Shown here one piece after another: positions 42,335 to 51,715 of a DNA stretch of 64,000 nucleotides. The notes beneath the pieces are model-generated. The model was not told where the DNA came from. It did not search any database and saw only the letters and a list, made by a program, of their open reading frames with translations. The stretch comes from Hymenobacter aerilatus. Its GTDB lineage: Bacteria > Bacteroidota > Bacteroidia > Cytophagales > Hymenobacteraceae. The stretch lies in contig NZ_CP095053.1 of the NCBI RefSeq assembly GCF_022921095.1, positions 1,716,501 through 1,780,500 on the forward strand. The letters are read 5' to 3'. How positions within the stretch are numbered: the first letter of the stretch is position 1; each line of letters begins with the position of its first letter. The position numbers and the translations under genes are program-made.

Positions 42335-44035
42335 TTAAAAATCATACGTGACACCCGCCAAAACGTTAATTCCTTTCACCGGATAGTTCAGGAAGTACTG
42401 GTATTGGCGGTTGAGCAAATTATTGCCCAAAGCAAAGATTGACAGATTTTCCGAGAATCGGTAATCAGCCTTCAGGTTCAGGTCTATTACGGAGCTAGTA
42501 GGCAGCACTACCCGCTGGCGCACGGTGCCGGCCGGCGTGAGCACCTGCCGGTAGCCCGTACCATAGCTGGCGCTGTAGGTATACAGCTCGGCGCCCAGGC
42601 GTAGCTTCTCGCCGGCGTTGTAGCTGCCGAAGATGCTGGTCTGGAACTTAGGCCGGTGGAAAGCCTCGGCCAGGGTTTTGGTATTATAGCCGTTGTAGTC
42701 AGCCTTTAGGCCCAGCCGAAACTTCTCGGCGGCGTTGTAGAGCGCCTCGGCGTGCACCTGCAGTAACTGCGTCGATTTGTCGTCGTACACCAAGTCAAAC
42801 TTGGTGGTGTCGCGGGCGTTGTTGTTGTAGAAATACAGGTTTTGGTCGTTGGAAACCGTCACTTTGGCGTTCAGCTCCAGGTTGCGTACAGGCGTGGAGT
42901 TGAAGCCCACGTAGAGGGTAGGGCCACGGCGAGTGTCGGCTACATGCTGGTTCTTGGCCAGCCAAGGGTTTTCGGTGGTCAGGTCGTAGAGCGTCACGCG
43001 CTGCAAGGCGCCACCCAGGCCCGCGTACACCAGAAACTTATCCTCCGTAACAGTATAGCCCACGCGCACGGCCGGATACACTTTAAACTGGTCTCGGTTG
43101 TTTACCGTGTCGCCGGTGTAGCCCAGGTTGGCCCCTACCGAAATGGCCAGACGGTTCAGGATTACCTCGTAGCTGGGCGCAATCTGCACAAACGGCCGGC
43201 TCACGGTTCCAATAGAATCCTGCTGGGAAATAAACGACAGGTCGCCATTCACCACCACACGGCCTTTCTCGGCCAGCGAATACGCTGATTTGAAGCCGAT
43301 GTTGAAGTTGCTTTCGCGGGCTTCAAACTGGTCTTTCCAGTAGTTGAACCCTACCCCTAGATCATATTGAAAAGGAGCGTCGGCGGAGCGGTTGCGCACG
43401 TACACCTTGGCCGCGGCGCGGTAGAACACTTGCTTCAGCGCGTCCGGATCATCGGGCAGGTCGGGTACGTTGCGGTTGTAGCCGTAGAAGTTGTACCGCT
43501 CGCGCCCCACGTCCAGCTTAGCGCCCAGCGCCACAGGGCCATAGTAATTCTCCCCATTCAGCCCCAGGCGGGTCTGGCTCTGGCGGGAATTCTGCTTGTC
43601 AATCGGCCCACGCGACGACGACAGGTGGCTGAAATCCAGCCCGTAGCTAGCGCGGTCGTCGCGGGTGTTATGCAGGTAGGCCTTGCCGTAGACGGTGCCG
43701 TAGTTGCCCAAGCCGGCCTTCACGTAGTTGCCGGTGAGCGGTAGCAAATCTTCCTGCCGGATGGTGAGCACGCGCACCCCAGGGTTGAGGCGGTCGGTGG
43801 GTAGGCGGAAATCGGGGTAGTTGTAGGTGGTGGCGGCGGCTTGCTTGGCGGGCGGCTCAATGCGCACCTTCTCGTAGTTGCGGGCGGCCTCAGGCAATTG
43901 ATTTACGCGCTCCTTCACAATCTCCACCTCGGCCTCTTCGATCTTGCCGCCAGGCTTTTTCTGCGCCTGGGCGGCAAGTGGCGCGGCAGCCAGTGCAGCC
44001 AGAGCTAGGTAGGTATGGTACGTAATTCGTTTCAT
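42335..44035 (-). CDS. TonB-receptor-like outer-membrane beta-barrel protein
   Basis: 566 residues from ATG 44035. The longer frame to 44155 runs through repeat DNA. The signal peptide is MKRITYHTYLALAALAAAPL to AQAQ. A short charged segment (GGKIEEAEVEIVKERVNQLP) is followed by a barrel without a canonical plug domain: GNYVKAGLGNYGTVYGKAYL, many alternating aromatic strands, ending NVLAGVTYDF with the terminal Phe required for insertion. It is probably a structural or transport partner of the TPR protein encoded just upstream and of the TonB-ExbBD motor downstream. Confidence 0.82.
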   Translation of the reverse strand: MKRITYHTYLALAALAAAPLAAQAQKKPGGKIEEAEVEIVKERVNQLPEAARNYEKVRIEPPAKQAAATTYNYPDFRLPTDRLNPGVRVLTIRQEDLLPLTGNYVKAGLGNYGTVYGKAYLHNTRDDRASYGLDFSHLSSSRGPIDKQNSRQSQTRLGLNGENYYGPVALGAKLDVGRERYNFYGYNRNVPDLPDDPDALKQVFYRAAAKVYVRNRSADAPFQYDLGVGFNYWKDQFEARESNFNIGFKSAYSLAEKGRVVVNGDLSFISQQDSIGTVSRPFVQIAPSYEVILNRLAISVGANLGYTGDTVNNRDQFKVYPAVRVGYTVTEDKFLVYAGLGGALQRVTLYDLTTENPWLAKNQHVADTRRGPTLYVGFNSTPVRNLELNAKVTVSNDQNLYFYNNNARDTTKFDLVYDDKSTQLLQVHAEALYNAAEKFRLGLKADYNGYNTKTLAEAFHRPKFQTSIFGSYNAGEKLRLGAELYTYSASYGTGYRQVLTPAGTVRQRVVLPTSSVIDLNLKADYRFSENLSIFALGNNLLNRQYQYFLNYPVKGINVLAGVTYDF

Positions 44036-44071
44036 GGAATGATTGTGCTGGCGTGGGACCTCACCCCCCGG

Positions 44072-44095
44072 CCCCCTCTCCGCGGGGAGAGGGGG
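44072..44095. repeat. G+C hairpin CCCCCTCTCC/GGAGAGGGGG
   Basis: A 10-bp perfect stem with a 4-nt loop, flanked by CTCACCCCCCGG and GAGCC. From memory, very similar G+C-rich hairpins recur between genes in many unrelated bacterial genomes. It lies in the leader of the barrel gene. Confidence 0.7.
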
Positions 44096-44156
44096 AGCCA
44101 GACGACGGGGTAGGCGGTTTTTATTTTTCAAGGAATAATTGACAGTGAAAATCATC

Positions 44157-44275
44157 TGTCATCCTGAGCTTGCGAAGGACCTTATGCCCGCAGAACAAGT
44201 CGTTGTTGCGCTTGTCGACCTTGCGTGAGAAGGTCCTTCGGCACTGGCTTGATGCGCCACATGCTCAGGATGATA
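44157..44275. repeat. ~119-bp interspersed repeat, family B copy 2
   Basis: It begins TGTCATCCTGAGCTTGCGAA and ends CATGCTCAGGATGATA. The interior AGTCGTTGTTGCGCTTGTCG then GCGTGAGAAGGTCCTTCG aligns with the element at 37168. The right arm carries an insertion of about 20 bp relative to copy 1. Confidence 0.8.
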
Positions 44276-44299
44276 GCTAATTTTCGCTACCCTCCGAAC

Positions 44300-47200
44300 C
44301 TACCGCGGCGTGGCCGTAGAATCAGGTGGGGCAGTGGCAGGCGTGAGGTTGCTACGCGCCGGCGCCGATTGGCGGGTAGTAGGCTTTTTTGTAGTAGTGG
44401 GGGCTGGTGCGGCCGCTGGCTTGGCCGGCGCCGTGCTGCTACCCTCGGCCGGCAGGGCAGCCAGGCGCGTCTTGGCACCTTCCACGATTTCCGCCAGAGG
44501 GAAGTTGTTGTCGATGATGGAGTTGAGCGTGGCGCGGGCCTGGAACGTGTCGCCCTGGGCGGCGTAGATGTCGGCAATCAGCAGAAAGCCCCTACCCTGC
44601 CACGTCTCGAAAGCCGAGGCGTTGGTTTTGTAGGCGGCGTCCAGCGCGTCGTCGTACTTCTTCTGCTCAAACAGAATCTGGGCCACGGTGTATTGGGCTT
44701 CGGCGGCGTTTTCGTCGGTGCCGGTGGCGGCTTTGTTCAGCTCCGTGATGGCCTGATCGAGGTTACCAGCTTTGTAGCTGGCTTTGCCCAGGTAGAGCGG
44801 TGCCGCACCGGCCGCACTCAGCGAGGCGCCGCTCTGCGCAATCAACTCCTGAGCCACGCGGCGGGTGCCTTCGTAGTCGCCGCTTTCATAGTAGCTCTTC
44901 ATCAGCCCTACCCCGGCGTTGGCCACTTCGCGCTTGTTGGTGCTGGATTCGCGCAGACGCTGGAAGTACTTAATGGCCTCGGGGTAGTTCTTGTTAGCAT
45001 ACTCCTGGTCGGCCACGCGGCTCACGGCACGGTTCACAAATTCGCTTTTGTTCTCCTCCACTACGGCCTTCAAGCGAGGCAGGGCCTCGGCCGATTTGCC
45101 GGTTTGCAGGTAAGAATCAGCCAGATAGTAGCGGCCGTCAGCGGCCAGAGCGTTGCTCGGATACTGCTTCAGGTAGCTTTCCAGGCGCGGAATGGCTTGG
45201 GCATACTTTTCGGCCAGGTACAGCGACTTGGCGGCTTCAAACTCCACGCTCACGGCCGCGTTGCTCTGCGGATTTTGCTGCTTGAACTGCGCCAGATACT
45301 TATCAAATTCCTCTGTGCGGCCCAGAGCCGTGAGGCTTTCCTGCAAGCTATACAGGGCGCTGTTGGCAGCCTGCGTGCCGGGGTATTGATTGAGTACCTG
45401 CTCAAAATCGGCCACAGCCTTGTCGTGCTGCTCCAGGTTGGCGTAGGCTACGCCGCGTTTTTGTAGGGCCTGCGGAGCCAGGGCGCTATTGGGGCGAGCT
45501 TTCAATAAGCGAGAGAAGCCATCCACCGCGGCCTGGAAATTAGCACCCTGGAAGTCCAGCTCGGCCTGCTGGTACACGGCCTGCTCGGCGTAGCGCGAGT
45601 TGGGGTTGGTTTTCAGCAAGGTGCTGAGCGTACCAGCGGCCTCGTCGCGCTTGCCCATCAGGCCCAGCACCACGCTTTTCTGGTAGTAGGCGTAGTCCTT
45701 GTCGGCGGCGTTAGCCTGAATCACTTTGTCGTAGTAGCTCAGCGCCTGTGGGTAGGTCTTATCCACGTAGGCAATGTCTCCCAGACGCAGGGTCACGTCG
45801 TAGTAGTTGGGGTTAGCCGGCCGAGCCGACTTATCTCCCAGCCACGCCGTAAACTGTGGCTTAGCGCGGGCATAGTCCTTGGTGTTATAGTAGGCATAGC
45901 CGAGGCCGTAGCGGGCTTGTTGCTCAATGCTATTGTCGGCGCTGCCGCCCGAGCGGGTGGTGCGGGCCGCAGACGCGTAGGCCTGGATGGCTTCGGGGTA
46001 GCGCTGGCCCACGCTGTAGATTTCGCCCTGCAATACCTGCGCCTGGGCGCGCAGCGCCTCGTCTTGCGGGTATTTCAACGATTTGTCTAGCAGCGCCAGC
46101 GCCTCCGAAAATTGGCTGTTGTTGTAAAGCGTAGCCGCCTGCAAGTACGTCACGCGCTGATAGGTAGCCTTCAATTTGGGGCTCAGCGAGTTCAGTTTCT
46201 CAAGATAGGCAATGGCCTTGGTGTAGTCCGACGAGTTCAGGAAGCTGGTGCTCAGCAAATCGTCCACCACATCGGCGTTTTTGGAACGCGGATACTGCTT
46301 GTCGAAGTCCTGCAACACGGTGGTTACCTCCTGCGAGTTGCCCAGCTCGTAGTTGATTTGGGCGTACTTCACGGTGGCATTTTCCGTAACCTGCTGGTCG
46401 AAAGTGGCCTTACGAGCTGCGTCGAAGGCATTGAGGGCGGGCTGCTTCTGGTTGAGCTTCAAATAGCTCAGGCCCAGATGGTAGGCTGCATTCTGCCCCA
46501 GCGAGTCCTTGCGGGCTGCCACAGTCTTGAAGCTATTGGCGGCGTTCTTGTAGTCGCCTAGCTGGTAGTTGGCATACCCAATTTTGTACTGCAACGCCGG
46601 CTCAATGCGCTTGCGGCCGTTGGCGTACTGCGTAAAGTAAGGCGCCGCCTGCTTGAAATCCTGCTTCTGATAATAGGCGTCGCCTACCAGCAGTTGGATT
46701 TCGTCGGCCGACTGCGGCGGCGGCGTCTGGTTCAGAGCTGCCGAGCCATAGCGAATCAGGCCGTCGTAGTCGCCCTCTTTGTAGTAGATCTGGCTCATCA
46801 CGGCCGGTACCACAGGGCGGTAGGCATCGTTTTGCTCGGCCACACCCAAGTCCTGGCGAGCAGCGGCGTAGTCGCCGGCCTGATAGGCCAGGTAGCCCGC
46901 GTAGTAGCTGCTGGCGTAGCGGTACTGGTGGTTGCCCTGCTTGCTGCGGTCGAAGAGCAGTTTGGCTTTGTCGAACTCCTTCTGGGCAAAATACGAGTAG
47001 GCCAGCTTGAACTCGGCTTCGCCCCGCTGCTCTAGGGCCAGGTTATCGGCCTCTACCCGTTGCAGGTAGTCCACGGCCTTGGGGTAGTCTTTCTTAGCGA
47101 AGTAAAATTTGCCCAGCTCTAGAAACGCCGATGCCGCTCGGGGGTGAGCCGGATTATGGGCCGCAAATGCTAGCATCTGGCCTTCGGCGTCGGGGTGGAG

Positions 47201-47467
47201 CAGGTAGAGGCCCGCTACGGCATCGTAGTACTCGGCGTCGGCGCCGCGGTCTTGGGTGAGCTGCGTGCCGGCGCGGCGCTCCGTAGCGGCCAGGTAGCGC
47301 CGAAACGCCTGCTGGGCCGCGCCGTATTTGGCCTTATCGAACAGCTCCAGGCCTTCCTGGTAGTAGCGTTCGGGGTTGGTGAAAACCTGTGTTTGCTGGG
47401 CCAGGGTGGCGGCCGGAACGGCGGCGCTGAGCGAGGCAGCTAGCGCCAGACGGGGTATGAACTTCAT
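44300..47467 (-). CDS. large secreted TPR-repeat protein
   Basis: 1055 residues with a signal peptide (MKFIPRLALAASLSAAVPAA, TLAQQ). Nearly the whole mature protein is TPR solenoid, roughly two dozen repeats: examples are DYPKAVDYLQRVEADN, QDFKQAAPYFTQYANGRK, EQHDKAVADFEQVLNQYPGT and KNYPEAIKYFQRLRESS. Several resemble the BamD/YbgF-type repeats of envelope proteins. A Pro/Ala/Thr-rich tail (about 1015-1055) closes it. It probably lies in the periplasm or at the outer membrane as a scaffold. It is the first gene of the locus, with its own -7 element at 47511. Confidence 0.88.
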   Translation of the reverse strand: MKFIPRLALAASLSAAVPAATLAQQTQVFTNPERYYQEGLELFDKAKYGAAQQAFRRYLAATERRAGTQLTQDRGADAEYYDAVAGLYLLHPDAEGQMLAFAAHNPAHPRAASAFLELGKFYFAKKDYPKAVDYLQRVEADNLALEQRGEAEFKLAYSYFAQKEFDKAKLLFDRSKQGNHQYRYASSYYAGYLAYQAGDYAAARQDLGVAEQNDAYRPVVPAVMSQIYYKEGDYDGLIRYGSAALNQTPPPQSADEIQLLVGDAYYQKQDFKQAAPYFTQYANGRKRIEPALQYKIGYANYQLGDYKNAANSFKTVAARKDSLGQNAAYHLGLSYLKLNQKQPALNAFDAARKATFDQQVTENATVKYAQINYELGNSQEVTTVLQDFDKQYPRSKNADVVDDLLSTSFLNSSDYTKAIAYLEKLNSLSPKLKATYQRVTYLQAATLYNNSQFSEALALLDKSLKYPQDEALRAQAQVLQGEIYSVGQRYPEAIQAYASAARTTRSGGSADNSIEQQARYGLGYAYYNTKDYARAKPQFTAWLGDKSARPANPNYYDVTLRLGDIAYVDKTYPQALSYYDKVIQANAADKDYAYYQKSVVLGLMGKRDEAAGTLSTLLKTNPNSRYAEQAVYQQAELDFQGANFQAAVDGFSRLLKARPNSALAPQALQKRGVAYANLEQHDKAVADFEQVLNQYPGTQAANSALYSLQESLTALGRTEEFDKYLAQFKQQNPQSNAAVSVEFEAAKSLYLAEKYAQAIPRLESYLKQYPSNALAADGRYYLADSYLQTGKSAEALPRLKAVVEENKSEFVNRAVSRVADQEYANKNYPEAIKYFQRLRESSTNKREVANAGVGLMKSYYESGDYEGTRRVAQELIAQSGASLSAAGAAPLYLGKASYKAGNLDQAITELNKAATGTDENAAEAQYTVAQILFEQKKYDDALDAAYKTNASAFETWQGRGFLLIADIYAAQGDTFQARATLNSIIDNNFPLAEIVEGAKTRLAALPAEGSSTAPAKPAAAPAPTTTKKPTTRQSAPARSNLTPATAPPDSTATPR

Positions 47468-47510
47468 TACGAGGCGTTACGGAAAGGGGCGCCATCCGCC
47501 CGGAATCGGC

Positions 47511-47518
47511 CAAAAGTA
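47511..47518 (-). promoter_or_regulatory. -7 promoter element of large TPR gene
   Basis: On the minus strand TACTTTTG is a perfect TAnnTTTG match, about 43 bp upstream of the ATG at 47467. Confidence 0.6.
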
Positions 47519-48082
47519 GCGAAAAATTGCCGGGCGAGGGTAGGAATATTACTACTTTCTAGCGGAAACGTCCCTACTCTGTGCTTTGGTATATATACCT
47601 CATACAATACTAAAAGCCTCCAACTGGTCGTCCTACATGTGCTGCAGGTCGCTATGCTTTGCGGCGGCTATGCGCTATCTACTGGTTTGGCTTGTATGGT
47701 TCAGCTTGTGTTGACCAGTTGATTTCAGCAATTTACAAGCAACCACCTGTATAATATCCAACGGCTGCACGGCACTGCTTACTGGCGCTTTTTCTGCCTG
47801 ATTACCGAGGGAAAGCCAGCTTCTCCCGGCAAAAAGCAGCTAGTGGTCGAAAAACTTGAATACCTACTATGTTTTTACTTCTTCATAAATATAATTATAA
47901 TATTAAAGTTAATTAAAGCTAAAATAAAAGCTTATTACATCATAAAGTACAATTTATGCTATTGTGGCCAGACTATTGCAGGCACTGTTTATTTCCCTCA
48001 TGATTAGTGGGTCGCCACACGCCCTACTCTTATGTAGTTGAGACATTTCTCCGTCAGTGCTGCGCTACGCGTGCAGCATCGT
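47519..48082. other. ~560-bp intergenic region, no credible gene
   Basis: The region is between divergent genes. No frame longer than about 30 codons with plausible composition was found. The stretch 47875-47990 is markedly AT-rich (ATAAATATAATTATAATATT and similar) and probably holds the promoter of the histidine-kinase gene. A frame around 47755-47860 reads vaguely like a transposase tail, but the match is too weak to call. Confidence 0.5.
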
Positions 48083-48094
48083 ATGCTATACCAC

Positions 48095-49612
48095 ATGAAT
48101 CAGGACAATACCGCAACTGAGTTAGACCAACGCTTTTTAGCAGATACTGTCATTTTCGACTTTTTACAGACCCAGGTGCTTGATGGGCTGTGGTACCAAG
48201 ATATACAGGCGTCTACCCGTGAGCACAACTGGGTGAACCCTACCTTCTGGCGCACGCTAGGCTACGAGCCCGAGCAGATACCCACCGGCCCTACCCCCTG
48301 GCGCACCGTGATGCACCCCGGCGATTTGGCCGTGGCCCAGCTGCATCTAGAGGCCTGCCTGCAAGACCCCAACCATTCGTATGATCATCTGCTGCGGTGC
48401 ACCCATCAGGATGGCTCGGTGGTGTGGCTGCGCGGACAGGGCTTGCTGCTGCGCAATGAGCAGGGCACGCCCACGCGTCTGCTGGTAGCGCTGCGCAACA
48501 TCACGAAGGAAAAGCACGCCGCGGCCTACGCCCAGGAAATAGCCAATCACTATGGCCTGATTCTGAGCAACCAGTCCGTATATATTGTGAAGACCGACAC
48601 GCAGGGCAACTATACCTACGCCAATGAAATCTTCTACGAGCGGTTTGGGTACGAACAGGATATTATCGGTACTTCCTCCCTACTTAGCATCATAGAGGAA
48701 GACCGCCAGAAGTGCCTGGCTATGGTGATGCGGTGCTTCGAGGAGCCCGAGGTAGGCCACCAGGTGATTCTGCGCAAGCTTTCTTCCGACAACACCATCA
48801 AATCGAACCACTGGGAGCTGAAGGGAATTCTTAGCGAGCAGGGCGAGGTGGTCGAAATCCTATGCGTGGGCTACGACGTGACGCTGCTAGTAGAGAACCT
48901 GCAAAAATCGCAGCACCTGCTGGATATCACCAGCCAACAGAATATCCGGCTGCAAAACTTTGCCTATATCATCTCCCACAATATCCGTTCGCACTCAGCC
49001 AACCTTACCTCGCTGGTGCAACTGCTCACGGAAGCCGAAGACGAGGAGCAGCACGACATGTTTTTGCAGATGCTCCAGACCAGCACCGAGAAGCTGGCCG
49101 AAACCATCGTCAACCTCAGTGATATTGTTGCTGTGAACAGCAACGTCAATAAACCCAAGGAGTCGCGCTTGCTGAAAGCTGAAATCGACAAAACCTTGGA
49201 AGCGCTGAGCGTGCTGATTCACCAGCACAAGATAACGATGGACGTGCACGTACCTGCCGGCCTCGCTATTACCGTTGTGCCGGCCTACCTCGATAGTATT
49301 CTGCTGAATCTGATCAGCAACGCGGTAAAGTACCGGTCGCCCCACCGACCGGCCGTTATCCGGCTGCACACGTACCGGGAAGGCGGCTTCACGGTATTAG
49401 AGGTGCAAGACAACGGCTTGGGCATCGATCTGGTGAAAAACCGCGCCAAGCTATTTGGCATGTACAAGACCTTCCACGACAACGAGGACGCGCGTGGGGT
49501 GGGCCTGTTCATCACCAAAAATCAAATTGAAGCCATGCAGGGCAGCATTACCGTAGAAAGCGAAGTGGGGATTGGGTCTACGTTTAAAGTGTCTTTCAAT
49601 GAAAACGCCTAA
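48095..49612 (+). CDS. cytosolic PAS-PAS sensor histidine kinase
   Basis: About 505 residues from ATG 48095 (ATG 48083 is also possible). No transmembrane helix. PAS 1 (about 20-140) ends with the PAC segment RLLVALRNITKEKHA; PAS 2 (about 160-275) has NQSVYIVKTDTQGNYTYANE. The Bacteroidota-type H box is FAYIISHNIRSHSANL, with the phosphorylated His in SHN. The ATPase domain has LLNLISNAVKYRSP (N box), VQDNGLGIDL (G1) and GVGLFITKNQIEAM (G2). The ligand is unknown; the LOV flavin-Cys motif (NCRFLQ) is absent. It overlaps the next receiver gene by 14 bp, so the two are translationally coupled. Confidence 0.88.
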   Translation: MNQDNTATELDQRFLADTVIFDFLQTQVLDGLWYQDIQASTREHNWVNPTFWRTLGYEPEQIPTGPTPWRTVMHPGDLAVAQLHLEACLQDPNHSYDHLLRCTHQDGSVVWLRGQGLLLRNEQGTPTRLLVALRNITKEKHAAAYAQEIANHYGLILSNQSVYIVKTDTQGNYTYANEIFYERFGYEQDIIGTSSLLSIIEEDRQKCLAMVMRCFEEPEVGHQVILRKLSSDNTIKSNHWELKGILSEQGEVVEILCVGYDVTLLVENLQKSQHLLDITSQQNIRLQNFAYIISHNIRSHSANLTSLVQLLTEAEDEEQHDMFLQMLQTSTEKLAETIVNLSDIVAVNSNVNKPKESRLLKAEIDKTLEALSVLIHQHKITMDVHVPAGLAITVVPAYLDSILLNLISNAVKYRSPHRPAVIRLHTYREGGFTVLEVQDNGLGIDLVKNRAKLFGMYKTFHDNEDARGVGLFITKNQIEAMQGSITVESEVGIGSTFKVSFNENA

Positions 49613-50006
49613 GCTGGCTTATGTGGTAGAAGATGACCCAATTACGTCCTCTATCACTAAATTAATTCTCCGCAAATCGCTCCATTGCGAGAAGGTCCAG
49701 ACGTATGCCAATGGCCAGCGGGCCTACGACCACCTCACGGCGGCGCTCCATAATGGCGCGGATCTGCCCGACTTGATTGTGCTGGATCTGAACATGCCGC
49801 TGATGGATGGCTGGGAGTTCTTGGATGCGTTTGCGGGCCTGCCCCTACCCACCAGCGTGTGCGTGTTTATTCTAACCTCTTCCATCCACCCCGACGATAT
49901 CACCAAAGCTGCGCACTACAAGGAAGTACACGGCTACTTCTCGAAGCCGCTGGACGACCACAATGTGGAGCGCATGCAGCGGCTGTTTCAAACGTGCGCC
50001 GACTAG
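49599..50006 (+). CDS. single-domain response regulator (receiver)
   Basis: 135 residues from ATG 49599, which lies inside the last codons of the kinase gene. CheY-like: acidic pocket EDD (residues 11-13), phospho-acceptor Asp63 in IVLDLNMPLMDGWEFLDA, Thr93 in FILTSSIHPDD, Lys116 in YFSKPLDD. There is no output domain, so it acts by protein contact or in a phosphorelay. Its core is closely similar to the receiver half of the REC-BLUF protein at 51716, suggesting duplication. It is the cognate partner of the upstream kinase by overlap. Confidence 0.92.
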   Translation: MKTPKLAYVVEDDPITSSITKLILRKSLHCEKVQTYANGQRAYDHLTAALHNGADLPDLIVLDLNMPLMDGWEFLDAFAGLPLPTSVCVFILTSSIHPDDITKAAHYKEVHGYFSKPLDDHNVERMQRLFQTCAD

Positions 50007-50022
50007 CTACTCCTGGCCTTTC

Positions 50023-50030
50023 TACCTTTG
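50023..50030 (+). promoter_or_regulatory. -7 promoter element of carotenoid oxygenase gene
   Basis: TACCTTTG is a perfect TAnnTTTG match 36 bp before ATG 50067. Because it overlaps an earlier in-frame TTG (50028), it supports the later start. Confidence 0.6.
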
Positions 50031-50066
50031 TTATCTTCCGTTCTTGTTCTCCCTACCCCACCCCCT

Positions 50067-51557
50067 ATGCCTGTCCGCCGCTACGCTGTGTTAGGTGATT
50101 ACCTGGCGGCCAACCGCCACGCCGCTGCCGAATACGATGATGTGGAGTTGGAACTGGTGGAGGGCGCCCTACCCTCCGATTTGGTAGGCACCCTGCTGCG
50201 CAACGGCAATGGACGCTTCGAGCACCACGGCGTGGCCTACGAGCATCTATTTGACGGCGACGGCATGGTGGCGCGCTTTCAATTTGACGGGCAGCGCGTG
50301 CGCTACCGCAACCGCCACGTGCAAACCGCCGAGTTGGTGGCTGAAGAAAAGGCCGGCCGTATGCTTTACCGCAGCTTCGGCACCAACCTACCCGGTGGCT
50401 TGCGGGCCAATTTTGGCAAAACGCAATTCAAGAATACCGCCAATACCAGTCTGGTAGCGCACGGTGGGCAGCTGCTGGCCCTTTGGGAAGGCGGCCTACC
50501 CCACCGCCTCGACCCCGACACGCTGGCTACGCTGGGCCGCTTCGACTACGAAGGCGTGCTGCGCAACCCCTTCTCCTGGCTCGACCGACGGATTACGCCC
50601 GAGCTACCGTTTTCGGCGCACCCCAAGGTGCACCCCACCACCGGCGTACTACATAATTTTGGCACGGTAGCTGGCCGGCAGCACCGGTTGGTGCTCTACG
50701 AGGTGAGCCCAGCAGGCCAAGCCCGCATCGCGCACGTACTGCCCATGCCCGCCGCTACCTTCGCCCACGATTTTGTGTTGACGCAGAGCGGCCACCAGAT
50801 TTTCTTCCTGACGCCGGTGGCCTTTGATGTGCTGCGGGCGCTTACGGGCCTGGCCTCGCCCGCGGCGTCTATCCGTGTGGGCCGCGACCAGCCCACGCAG
50901 GTAGTAGTGGTGGCGCCCGATGGCCAAGCGCATCACCTGACGACGGAGTTTGGTTTCGTGTTTCACTTCGTGAATGGCTACCAAGACGCGGATGGCACGC
51001 TGGTGGCCGACGCGCTGCTACTCCCGGACTACCCCGATACGCTGAGCATCAAAGCCTATTTGAGTGGCTACCTGCCCGACGATCAGACGCAGGCCCGGTT
51101 TGTTCGCTTCCGCCTCGACCTGACGCGCGGCACCGTGACACGGCAGCCCATTTCAGACTACGAAGGCGAGCTACCCGAAATCAACCCCGACCGGCTGGGC
51201 CAGCCCTACCGCTATACCTGGATCATTGGCCGCCCTCCGCACCACTCCCTACCTTTGCTCGACCACCTGCTCAAGCTCGATGTGCAAACCGGCGAAGTCC
51301 GCGTTGCTTACCAGCCTGGCACACTGTGCAGCGAGCCGGTGGTAGTGCCCCAGCCAGCAGCGCCCGGCCACACGCCCCCACCCGAAGACGCGGGCTATGT
51401 GCTATACCTACGGTTTGACGCGACTAGTAACTGCACCGAGCTGCTGGTGGGCGATGCGGCCACATTGGTTACGATAGCCCGCCTACGGCTCCCACACCAT
51501 ATTCCACTGGGGTTTCACGGCATATGGCTACCCGACGAAGTGGGTGGCTTGCACTAA
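50067..51557 (+). CDS. carotenoid cleavage oxygenase (RPE65/CCD family)
   Basis: 496 residues from ATG 50067. Seven-bladed propeller family with four Fe-binding His: SAHPKVHPTTG, ATFAHDFVLTQ, FVFHFVNGYQDAD and PLGFHGIWLPDE. GTLLRNGNGRFEHHG and HLFDGDGMVARFQF are the conserved N-terminal blades. It oxidatively cleaves a carotenoid or apocarotenoid; central cleavage would give retinal. No signal peptide or membrane segment beyond the usual hydrophobic patch. It lies directly between a two-component pair and a REC-BLUF photoreceptor, with its own -7 element. Confidence 0.92.
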   Translation: MPVRRYAVLGDYLAANRHAAAEYDDVELELVEGALPSDLVGTLLRNGNGRFEHHGVAYEHLFDGDGMVARFQFDGQRVRYRNRHVQTAELVAEEKAGRMLYRSFGTNLPGGLRANFGKTQFKNTANTSLVAHGGQLLALWEGGLPHRLDPDTLATLGRFDYEGVLRNPFSWLDRRITPELPFSAHPKVHPTTGVLHNFGTVAGRQHRLVLYEVSPAGQARIAHVLPMPAATFAHDFVLTQSGHQIFFLTPVAFDVLRALTGLASPAASIRVGRDQPTQVVVVAPDGQAHHLTTEFGFVFHFVNGYQDADGTLVADALLLPDYPDTLSIKAYLSGYLPDDQTQARFVRFRLDLTRGTVTRQPISDYEGELPEINPDRLGQPYRYTWIIGRPPHHSLPLLDHLLKLDVQTGEVRVAYQPGTLCSEPVVVPQPAAPGHTPPPEDAGYVLYLRFDATSNCTELLVGDAATLVTIARLRLPHHIPLGFHGIWLPDEVGGLH

Positions 51558-51715
51558 TTCGTTTTCCAACTAATTGAATTTTTGAAAGTCAGCAGAACCT
51601 CTCCAACCTCAACCATGCCTTGGCTTGCCATGCTTTTTGCTTAGTTGCAGAATTCACGAAGTTGTACTTTAGCCTACCCGCTCTCCTATAAGCCCCACCC
51701 TATACGTAGCCTGTT

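Noticed and set aside
47755..47860. possible integrase tail (reads like YNIQRLHG)
   Set aside because: The match is a handful of residues in one frame with stops nearby, not enough to call a transposase fragment.
48095..49612. LOV photoreceptor in the PAS kinase
   Set aside because: The flavin-binding Cys motif (NCRFLQ) is not present in either PAS domain, so direct blue-light sensing by the kinase cannot be claimed.
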